Shown here piece by piece: positions 1 through 5,435 of a stretch of 7,460 nt of DNA. The stretch is from JAJZQD01 sp021847735 (GTDB lineage: Bacteria > Bacillota > Thermincolia > Thermincolales > UBA2595): assembly GCA_027324025.1 (NCBI GenBank), contig DAHVYW010000069.1, positions 1-7,460 on the forward strand, given 5' to 3'. The notes under the pieces were generated by a model. That model did not search any database and was not told the DNA's origin. It saw only the letters and a program-made list of their open reading frames with translations. Position numbers and translations under genes: made by a program. The first letter of the stretch is position 1; each line of letters begins with the position of its first letter.

Positions 1-1
1 A

Positions 2-151
2 GGTGCCAGTACGCCCGATACTTTTGATGCCCCAATGGCTTCAACAGCGCCGACAACCCCAGTTAACACCTGTATGGAAACCTGCTGCAAGACTTTTGTG
101 CTCAAAGGAAAACCTGAGACAAAGGTTGACGGAGTTTCCAGGCAAATGTAA
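2..151 (+). CDS. 3' end of an unidentified gene (Cys-rich C-terminus)
   Basis: Frame 2 stays open from the window edge for 49 codons to a TAA at 149-151. The stop lies 16 bp before a strong hairpin terminator, which is what the end of a real gene should look like. The visible tail is Thr/Pro/Ala-rich at first, then has a short cysteine cluster (motif CMETCCKTF), then a basic end. I do not recognise the family from this fragment and assign no function. A longer open frame overlaps it (3-200) but reads straight through the terminator hairpin, so I prefer this one. The start and most of the protein lie outside the window. Confidence 0.5.
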   Translation, partial: GASTPDTFDAPMASTAPTTPVNTCMETCCKTFVLKGKPETKVDGVSRQM

Positions 152-167
152 ACCAGTATTGAAAAGG

Positions 168-194
168 AAAGGAACCGCCCCGGCGGTTCCTTTT
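168..194. terminator. Rho-independent terminator, probably bidirectional
   Basis: A perfect 12-bp stem (168-179 with 182-193, core GGAACCGCC/GGCGGTTCC) closes on a very short CC centre, so the actual loop opens by a pair or two. It is followed by TTTTG on the plus strand and, read the other way, by TTTCCTTTTC. It sits between two convergent genes: the partial plus-strand gene ending at 151 and the phosphorylase gene ending at 216. It can serve both. Confidence 0.85.
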
Positions 195-215
195 GGTTGA
201 ATTTAGATTTATTCC

Positions 216-1925
216 TTACTGATAACGGGGTTGTTCACTATTATACATTGGCACCTCGAAGGGCATGGGGCAGATGCTTTTCTCCTGGCACAGGATAGTT
301 TTATAATACATAACGTCATAATACTCTCTTAGCATCCGGTGTGCAGAGAACTGGTAATTGGCCATATCGATACTGGCCCGCATCATGTTGTGCCATCTGG
401 ATTTATCGTTGTAAAAGGTCGGAATTACCTCAGTCAAAAGCACTTTATACAATGTTCGCATGTCCCGCTCATCCTGATTGACGTTTTCCCCAATCTTGCC
501 GCACAACGTACACAATAACCAGCCGCTTATACCATGCTGTGGCCCTTCAGCTACCCAGCCGTCCACCACACTCAAATTTAAAACACCGTTGACCGCTGCC
601 TTCATGCCTGAAGTTCCGCTTGCTTCCAAGGGTCTCCTGGGGTTGTTGAGCCAGACGTCACATCCTCGTACCATCCGGCGGGCGATTTCCATATTGTAGT
701 TTTCCAGAAAGGTCACGGCGTCCCGGTATCTCTGGTTCATTTTTACAAGCTCTTGGATTATTTCTTTACCAAGGGTGTCGTTGGGGTGAGCCTTACCGGA
801 AAATATCAGTTGAATCTTACCTTCCCTAAGCAGAGGTTCTATTACCTCCACATTCCTGAATATAAGTTCACTTCTCTTGTAAGGGGCCGCCCTCCGGGCA
901 AACCCAATTATCATCCCCTCGGGGTCCATGTTTGCCCCGGTGTGCAGCCTGACGAAATCTGTTAATTCCTTTTTACAATTTAGATGGGGCTGCCACAAAT
1001 CGTTACCCTTTTCAAAGGCTTCGCGGATGTTTTCATCTTGCCAGGTTTTTACATGAACACCATTGGTAACCGAAATAATGGGGGCGGTTTCATACACATT
1101 ACCCCACATATTCCGGGCCGTCTGCCCGTGCAGTTTGGAAACGGCATTGGCGATATTAGCCAGCCTCAAGGCCGCTATGGTCATGTTGAAGGGGTCGTCC
1201 CCCAATTCCCGCATTTGTTCATAATTCAGCCCGTTGTAAGCATCCATATGCTGCAGCAAACCGTGGTCCCAAATCTCATTTCCCGCTTCAACGGGAGTAT
1301 GGGTCGTAAAGACAACCTCATTTTGTGTGGCCTTCCAGGCCTCATGAAAAGACATCTGGTTATTAAGCATTTTTTCACGGATTAGTTCCATCCCCGCGAA
1401 GACCGCGTGGCCTTCGTTAAAATGGTAGATTTCAACCCCGATGCCCAGAGCCCTGAGCGCCCGGACCCCTCCAATGCCAAGAATCAGCTCTGCTGCCACC
1501 CGGTCCTGGGCAACCCCGCCATATAATCGTTTAGTCATCCAGCCGTGTTCACTGCCCGGGAAATTGGTATCCAGGAGGTAAAGGGGGGCGTTTCCCCAAT
1601 CGTCTACCATACGGACTTTACAGGTCACATCAGCGCCTCTAACCCGTACTTGAACGGAAACCCCGGTATCTTTAACAGAAGAGAAATCATAATTCGGGTA
1701 TACATCATAGGGATACCCATCTTTGCCTATAAACTGTTCCGTATAATCCTGGTCCCATAATATCCCTATACCAGTGACCGGTGCGGCTAAATCCTTGGCT
1801 GCCTTGAGGTAATCCCCAGCCAGGACTCCCAGACCACCCGCATAAATTGGCAATTTATGATCTAAGCCGAATTCCATGCAGAAGTATGCAATTCGCGGTG
1901 AAATATTTTGGTCAACTAATCTCAA
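216..1925 (-). CDS. glgP: Alpha-glucan (glycogen/maltodextrin) phosphorylase, short form
   Basis: This 569-residue GT35-family enzyme is PLP-dependent and releases glucose-1-phosphate from alpha-1,4-glucans in the cytoplasm. It matches the short bacterial alpha-glucan phosphorylase type (TIGR02094-like), which lacks the extra N-terminal domain of longer relatives. Visible motifs are AYFCMEFGL (13-21), IYAGGLGVLAGDYLK (27-41), HFNEGHAVF (168-176), FTTHTPVEAGNE (206-217), VTNGVHVKTW (286-295), GFARRAAPYKR (341-351) and EASGTSGMKAAVNG (434-447), in which K442 is the expected PLP lysine. The frame starts at a TTG directly after an in-frame TGA. Family alignment needs nothing further upstream, since the conserved block begins near residue 12. 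The ATG at 1929-1927 is in another frame and stops after five codons. No other glycogen gene is visible nearby. The leader is unusual and is annotated separately. Confidence 0.93.
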   Translation of the reverse strand: MRLVDQNISPRIAYFCMEFGLDHKLPIYAGGLGVLAGDYLKAAKDLAAPVTGIGILWDQDYTEQFIGKDGYPYDVYPNYDFSSVKDTGVSVQVRVRGADVTCKVRMVDDWGNAPLYLLDTNFPGSEHGWMTKRLYGGVAQDRVAAELILGIGGVRALRALGIGVEIYHFNEGHAVFAGMELIREKMLNNQMSFHEAWKATQNEVVFTTHTPVEAGNEIWDHGLLQHMDAYNGLNYEQMRELGDDPFNMTIAALRLANIANAVSKLHGQTARNMWGNVYETAPIISVTNGVHVKTWQDENIREAFEKGNDLWQPHLNCKKELTDFVRLHTGANMDPEGMIIGFARRAAPYKRSELIFRNVEVIEPLLREGKIQLIFSGKAHPNDTLGKEIIQELVKMNQRYRDAVTFLENYNMEIARRMVRGCDVWLNNPRRPLEASGTSGMKAAVNGVLNLSVVDGWVAEGPQHGISGWLLCTLCGKIGENVNQDERDMRTLYKVLLTEVIPTFYNDKSRWHNMMRASIDMANYQFSAHRMLREYYDVMYYKTILCQEKSICPMPFEVPMYNSEQPRYQ

Positions 1926-1979
1926 TCATTTTCCGGCCAACCTTATGCGATAGGGCATTAGGTTGCCGGACACCTCCCC
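1923..1979 (-). promoter_or_regulatory. glgP leader: distant SD, hairpin and short upstream ORF
   Basis: On the minus strand a strong SD (AGGGGAGG, 1979-1972) is followed by a hairpin made by 1969-1955 and 1948-1933. It has 14 paired bases, one bulged G, one A-A mismatch and a 6-nt loop. Then come AAAATGA and the TTG start at 1925. With the stem folded, SD and TTG are separated by only about 10 unpaired bases, which is a workable spacing. Unfolded, they are about 46 bases apart. Within the same stretch a 10-codon frame (ATG at 1958-1956, peptide MPYRIRLAGK) ends in the TGA that touches the TTG. I found no convincing promoter box for this gene. Confidence 0.5.
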
Positions 1980-2038
1980 TCAGGTAATACTTCCGTTTTT
2001 TTAGTCTTTTATCACCGGAGGTAAATTATGCATGGCAC

Positions 2039-2076
2039 AAAATAAACCTGCCGCACAAAACAGCAGGTTTATTTTT
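2039..2076 (-). terminator. Rho-independent terminator downstream of the zinc-ribbon gene
   Basis: A 13-bp perfect inverted repeat (2039-2051 with 2063-2075, core AAACCTGC/GCAGGTTT) has an 11-nt loop. Its A/T outer arm supplies a U-run in either direction. It lies 71 bp past the stop of the minus-strand gene ending at 2147 and ahead of the phosphorylase leader. It therefore most likely separates the two minus-strand transcription units. Confidence 0.7.
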
Positions 2077-2146
2077 AGCCCGGTATAATAGCCGCGAATA
2101 CAATGAACAGGATTGGTTACAACGACTTCACGGTGTGTAAGATTAG

Positions 2147-2563
2147 TTACGACGACCAGAACGCGGTGAGGAGGATAAGGAGAAGGCCCACCAGGGGCAG
2201 CAAGCAGCCGCCTTTGTAATTGTAAATGATTCGCAGTCTCTTGTTTTCCAGTTTATTGACACGCAGGGCATCCGTACGTTCTTTTAGCCTGTAACACTCA
2301 ACTACAACCTCGTCCCCTTTTTCCACTGGCGGCTTTATTTCAAAACCCTGCTTAACCTCAACAGGTACTTCCCGGTCATGGGTCTTGACTGTAAAATATA
2401 TGAATTTTTCACCGTTCAAGTTTTCTGCCAGTTCCGGGTCTGTAACAACAACTCCCTCAATTTTCCGTAGAGAGAATTTCTGGCATTTGGGACATTTGCT
2501 CATTTCCTCTTCCGGTGGGACTTCGAGACCACAGTCAACACATTTCATAAATTGTCCAAGCAC
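2147..2563 (-). CDS. Zinc-ribbon protein with C-terminal membrane anchor, unknown function
   Basis: This 138-residue protein has three parts. An N-terminal rubredoxin-like zinc ribbon has two CxxC knuckles (C8/C11 and C24/C27). A beta-rich middle (about 36-107) has the alternating pattern and the GDEVVVECY turn often seen in OB-like barrels. A hydrophobic tail (about 119-136, GGCLLPLVGLLLILL) can act as a single C-terminal membrane anchor, so the body probably faces the cytoplasm. The GTG start at 2563 has AGGA 7 nt upstream. An in-frame ATG at 2548 would start just before the first knuckle (MKCVDCG), as such proteins often do, and is a fair alternative (133 residues). The gene looks monocistronic, with its own -10 box and terminator. 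The OB-like assignment is inference. I do not recognise a named family. Confidence 0.75.
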   Translation of the reverse strand: MLGQFMKCVDCGLEVPPEEEMSKCPKCQKFSLRKIEGVVVTDPELAENLNGEKFIYFTVKTHDREVPVEVKQGFEIKPPVEKGDEVVVECYRLKERTDALRVNKLENKRLRIIYNYKGGCLLPLVGLLLILLTAFWSS

Positions 2564-2605
2564 CCCGTTTTCCTGTCAATATCCTTATTTCGACACTCTT
2601 GTCTT

Positions 2606-2634
2606 ATTATAAGGCATTTTTCCAAATAAATAAA
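2606..2634 (-). promoter_or_regulatory. Putative promoter of the zinc-ribbon gene
   Basis: The minus strand carries a perfect -10 TATAAT (2611-2606). A weak -35 TTTATT (2634-2629) lies 17 bp upstream of it. The -10 is about 42 bp upstream of the GTG start and sits in an A/T-rich stretch. The -35 matches the consensus at only three of six positions. Confidence 0.5.
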
Positions 2635-2693
2635 GTTTCCGGCTGGCACAATAACGAAAACGGGACCGGAACTGTTTTACCTCCGAAAGTCGA

Positions 2694-2720
2694 ATACCTG
2701 CCGGTGCAGGCGGCAGGTAT
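2694..2720. repeat. Palindrome in the intergenic region 2564-2848
   Basis: ATACCTGCCG (2694-2703) and CGGCAGGTAT (2711-2720) form a perfect 10-bp inverted repeat around a 7-base centre. The centre contains GCAGG, which can pair instead with CCTGC at 2697-2701, so two alternative hairpins are possible. Neither strand has a U-run after it, so it is not a standard terminator. The rest of the 285-bp gap holds the promoter at its left end, a direct repeat at its right end and no credible gene. Confidence 0.6.
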
Positions 2721-2795
2721 CCTTGCTGGGAGTTTGGGTGAGCTTATTAGCTCGTTTAATTATTTCTCTTTATATTTTTAGTTTCCTTGTAGCAT

Positions 2796-2834
2796 GGGTT
2801 AAAAAGCGGTTTTCCTGGGTTAAAATGCGGTATT
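2796..2834. repeat. Tandem direct repeat, 21-bp period
   Basis: Two copies of the pattern GGGTTAAAAwGCGGTwTT (2796-2813 and 2817-2834) agree at 16 of 18 positions. They lie head to tail with a 21-bp period, just beyond the stop of the lipoprotein gene on its downstream side. The period is about two helical turns, as seen for paired protein-binding sites, but position and origin are equally compatible with slippage duplication. Confidence 0.55.
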
Positions 2835-2848
2835 GGGGGGACAAAATG

Positions 2849-3397
2849 CTATTTGAATGTCTCGTAAACCTTTATTATAGAACCGGCTTTTACATTTTGC
2901 ATATATTTGTCATACGCCTGTTTCTTGGCCAACGGGTCGGATATCCCCTTGGTTACTGCATCTGACAAGGCCTTTGAAACAAGTTTATATCTTACCATTT
3001 CGCGATAACTCTCCAGCGTATAGTTCCTTTTTTTTAAAAGGGCCTGATACTGGCTGTCACTGATATTGTTCTTCTGCTTGTTGATATATGTGTCAACCTG
3101 GGTATCGGTTACTACGATTTTTTTCTTTTGAGATTCCTGTGTTACCAGTTCCTCATTTATTAAAAGGTCAAGGGTTTCTTTTTTAAGTTCCTTTTTTTCG
3201 CCTTCTTTCAGTTTTCTGGCGGTTGTTTCATAATAGCTGATTATCTTGTCTACATTGGCTTGGTATTGTTCCTTCGTTATATATGTTCCGTTTACACTGG
3301 CAGCATACTTTCTGCTGGCAAAGCATCCCGACACAATAAAAGCCGTCAATAGCGCCGCAACTGCTATTACTAAGAATTTAACCTGTCTCCCTGGCAA
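2849..3397 (-). CDS. SurA/PrsA N-domain-like lipoprotein without a PPIase domain
   Basis: This 182-residue protein begins with a lipoprotein signal: basic residues, a hydrophobic stretch (8-22) and lipobox VSGC, with the lipidated cysteine at 25. It should be anchored on the outer face of the membrane. The mature part opens with a short beta segment (YAASVNGTYITKEQYQ), then long charged helices, including KKETLDLLINEELVTQESQKKK. This is the pattern of SurA/PrsA/trigger-factor-type chaperone N-domains (SurA_N family). No parvulin or other catalytic domain follows and the protein ends after the helices, so a holdase-like role is inferred. The start is TTG with GGGAG 9 nt upstream; there is no ATG or GTG in a better position. 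It is divergent from the M24 peptidase gene. Confidence 0.8.
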   Translation of the reverse strand: MPGRQVKFLVIAVAALLTAFIVSGCFASRKYAASVNGTYITKEQYQANVDKIISYYETTARKLKEGEKKELKKETLDLLINEELVTQESQKKKIVVTDTQVDTYINKQKNNISDSQYQALLKKRNYTLESYREMVRYKLVSKALSDAVTKGISDPLAKKQAYDKYMQNVKAGSIIKVYETFK

Positions 3398-3436
3398 TTT
3401 CTTCTACTCCCTTCAAATGCTATAATTGAATATTTG

Positions 3437-3465
3437 TTTATAATCCAAAAAATATTATAACGCAA
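3437..3465 (-). promoter_or_regulatory. Putative promoter of the SurA-like lipoprotein gene
   Basis: On the minus strand TTGCGT (3465-3460) and TATAAA (3442-3437) are exactly 17 bp apart. The predicted start of transcription is near 3430, about 30 bases before the TTG start codon. The region is very A/T-rich and holds other TATAAT-like hexamers on both strands. It must also carry the divergent plus-strand promoter, for which I could not pick a convincing pair of boxes. Confidence 0.5.
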
Positions 3466-3542
3466 ACTCAATGAATAGCAAAGGGGTTTTGGATTTCTTT
3501 AGCGAATAAACAAAGAATTCTATTTATTGGGAGGAAACTTGT

Positions 3543-4730
3543 ATGCTATTTACCCCAAAGAGCGAAATTGACAGGCGCATCGGCAATATGCAGGCTTCGC
3601 TTGCCAGGAAGGGAATAGAAGGTGCCTTAATAGTCCAGTCTGTTGACCTGTTCTATTTTTCCGGGACGGCCCAAAACGCCCATCTTTATATTCCGGTCCA
3701 GGGCCAACCGGTCCTGATGGTAAAGAGGAGCCTTGCCAGGGCCCGGGAGGAATCTTCATTGGAGACCGTGGTCCCACTGACAAGTATAAAAAAAATGCCG
3801 GAAATAATTATGGAGGCCGGGCACAAGATACCGGAAACAATGGGTTTGGAGATGGATGTTATACCGGCGTCCAACTATTTGTTTTACCAACAGGTTTTTG
3901 CAAAGGTGGGGTTTGCGGATATTTCACAAGTCGTCAGGGAGGTCAGGCAGGTAAAGTCAGATTACGAGACAGACTTACTGCGGACTTCGGGTCGCAATAT
4001 GAACGACATTTACCAGGCTATCCCAGGGATGGTCAGGGAAGGTATGACCGAAGTTGAGTTGGCCTCCAAGATTGAGGGGATGGCGAGGGCGGCGGGGCAT
4101 ATGGGTTATCTCAGCATGAGGGCCTTCAACCAGTCACCGTTTTTCGGTCTCCTCATGTCAGGATGGACTGCGGCAGTACCCTCGGCTTTTGACGGGCCAG
4201 CCGCCGGCCTCGGGCTGACGCCTTTTCATCCCCAGAGCTGCGGGCTCAAGACTATTGCCAGGGGTGAACCCATTATGGTTGACTATGTGGGTTTGTGGGA
4301 TGGGTATATTACCGACCGAACAAGATTTTTTTCCATTGGCTCCCTTCCGGATAGGCTCATAAATGCCTTCAACACAGCTATTCAAATCCAGTCCGCCGTG
4401 GTTGAACGCCTTAAACCTGGCGTAAATGGGAGTGATTTGCATCAACTGGCCCTGGATATGGCCGCGGAAGCGGGGCTAGCCGAATACTTTATGGGTTACG
4501 GCCATGACCAGGCAAGGTTTATCGGTCACGGCGTTGGGCTCGAACTGGATGAACTGCCGGTTCTGACCAAAGGTTTGAATACAATGCTTCAACCAGGGAT
4601 GGTATTTGCCCTGGAACCTAAGTTTGTGTTCCCGGGCGAGGGAATTGTGGGGATAGAAAACACCTTTATTCTGACAGAGAGCGGGGTCGAAAAGCTAACC
4701 GCTACCCCCGATGACCTGATTATTATTTAA
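3543..4730 (+). CDS. M24-family metallopeptidase (Xaa-Pro aminopeptidase-like)
   Basis: This 395-residue cytoplasmic protein has the creatinase-type N-domain (about 1-135) followed by the pita-bread catalytic domain (about 140-390) of family M24B. All five expected dinuclear metal ligands are visible: D247 (MVDYVG), D258 (ITDRTR), H329 (IGHGVG), E358 (FALEPK) and E372 (GIENT). These enzymes cleave the N-terminal residue from Xaa-Pro peptides. The usual HE pair after GHGxGL is DE here (D336-E337), so the second active-site histidine is replaced, which could change specificity. The start ATG has GGGAGG 8 nt upstream (3529-3534), a near-ideal SD. The 3D-domain gene follows after only 24 bp, so the two are probably cotranscribed. 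Exact substrate unknown. Confidence 0.9.
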   Translation: MLFTPKSEIDRRIGNMQASLARKGIEGALIVQSVDLFYFSGTAQNAHLYIPVQGQPVLMVKRSLARAREESSLETVVPLTSIKKMPEIIMEAGHKIPETMGLEMDVIPASNYLFYQQVFAKVGFADISQVVREVRQVKSDYETDLLRTSGRNMNDIYQAIPGMVREGMTEVELASKIEGMARAAGHMGYLSMRAFNQSPFFGLLMSGWTAAVPSAFDGPAAGLGLTPFHPQSCGLKTIARGEPIMVDYVGLWDGYITDRTRFFSIGSLPDRLINAFNTAIQIQSAVVERLKPGVNGSDLHQLALDMAAEAGLAEYFMGYGHDQARFIGHGVGLELDELPVLTKGLNTMLQPGMVFALEPKFVFPGEGIVGIENTFILTESGVEKLTATPDDLIII

Positions 4731-4754
4731 GCCGGGCAAGGAAAAACTATCCTT

Positions 4755-5267
4755 TTGTTGAACGTTACTACTATGAGTAAAAGACATTTATTAATTTTTA
4801 TTATAATTATATTGATAGTCAGTTCCGGGTTTGCCGTGTTGGGCGTAATGGTGGCCGGGGAGTATCCCTTCGGCTTTGCTGTTCCCGTCCACAAAGCGGT
4901 CTATCAAAAAAAAGCCGTCAAACCGGCAGCAAAGCAAAAAAACAACCGCAAACAACCAGACTACATTATGGTTGCCACCGCCTATTCCGACAGGGGGGAA
5001 ACCAAGTCCCGGATTCATGCCGGTTTGGGCTCAGTAGCTGTGGACCGCACAATAATCCCCCATGGTACCCTGTTATATATAGAAGGTTACGGGTTGGCTC
5101 TTGCTACAGATACTGGCCGGCTAATTAAAGGTTACCGCGTGGACGTTTGGTTTCCCGATGAGAATATAGCCACGGAATGGGGAAGAAAAAAGGTAAAAGT
5201 CTGGAAAGTAGGCCAGGCAGACATAAAAAAGATTCTCTCAACTGGTGGGGAGTATGTAAAATATTAG
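4755..5267 (+). CDS. Membrane-anchored 3D-domain protein (probable cell-wall enzyme)
   Basis: This is a 170-residue protein. A basic N-terminus and a hydrophobic segment (about 11-34) form a signal peptide or anchor. A Lys-rich linker follows (about 46-68), then a 3D domain (PF06725-like, about 72-152). The three aspartates that name the domain are D97 (VAVD), D119 (ATDTG) and D130 (YRVDVW), with the typical IPHGTLLYIEGYG and IKGYRVDV stretches. Related proteins (YuiC/YocH type, MltA-like fold) act on peptidoglycan, so a lytic transglycosylase-like role outside the membrane is likely. There is no LysM or other wall-binding module. The start is uncertain: TTG at 4755 has AAGGA 12 nt upstream, while ATG at 4773 starts MSKRHLL and looks more natural but lacks an SD. 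The final G of the TAG stop belongs to the inserted repeat element. Confidence 0.85.
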   Translation: MLNVTTMSKRHLLIFIIIILIVSSGFAVLGVMVAGEYPFGFAVPVHKAVYQKKAVKPAAKQKNNRKQPDYIMVATAYSDRGETKSRIHAGLGSVAVDRTIIPHGTLLYIEGYGLALATDTGRLIKGYRVDVWFPDENIATEWGRKKVKVWKVGQADIKKILSTGGEYVKY

Positions 5268-5427
5268 GGGCTGTCTCAAAAGAGGCGGTCTCTTTGCTTT
5301 GGGCACGTTAGCAAGGGAAGGGCAGATATATTCCTTCGAGCGAGCAACAACTCAGCCAGCAAACCGCTCCCGCATACGGGGTCGCGGGCTGGCGGACGTC
5401 AGCCTCGATCTTCTTTTGGACAGCCCC
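5267..5427. mobile_element. MITE-like element, 161 bp, with terminal inverted repeats
   Basis: The left end GGGGCTGTCTCAAAAGA (5267-5283) and the right end TCTTTTGGACAGCCCC (5412-5427) are inverted copies that differ by one extra base and one substitution. GGGGCTGTCTCAAAA-type ends are familiar from insertion sequences in Clostridia and Bacilli. The interior has no transposase frame. It holds a GC-rich hairpin (5355-5360 with 5388-5393, and CCGC/GCGG inside), with base composition unlike the A/T-rich flanks. The element fits a non-autonomous miniature element or a deletion remnant. Flanks ATTA (left) and TTTA (right) are similar, but no exact target duplication is visible. It fills the gap between two convergent genes and could fold into a bidirectional terminator. 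Confidence 0.7.
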
Positions 5428-5435
5428 TTTATCTG

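Noticed and set aside
3..200. A 65-codon plus-strand open frame at the window's left edge
   Set aside because: It runs straight through the strong terminator hairpin at 168-194. Another frame (2-151) stops cleanly just before it.
984..1385. A 133-codon plus-strand open frame inside glgP
   Set aside because: It is fully antisense to a well-conserved phosphorylase gene, has no SD, and its translation resembles no family.
1923..1928. In-frame TGA before the glgP TTG as a selenocysteine codon
   Set aside because: A bacterial SECIS stem must lie just downstream of the TGA; here the hairpin is upstream. The protein is complete without the leader residues.
2017..2088. GGAGG followed by ATG codons at 2028 and 2032 (5- and 18-codon plus-strand frames)
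   Set aside because: The spacing is good, but the frame spans a terminator hairpin, there is no plus-strand promoter, and the peptide is unremarkable. Probably chance.
2723..2965. An 80-codon plus-strand open frame
   Set aside because: It overlaps the 3' end of the SurA-like lipoprotein gene on the other strand, lacks an SD and has no recognisable content.
4738..4757. AAGGA...TCCTT small hairpin between the M24 and 3D genes as a terminator
   Set aside because: The stem is only 5 bp and A/T-rich, and it overlaps the likely SD of the 3D gene. It is too weak to terminate.
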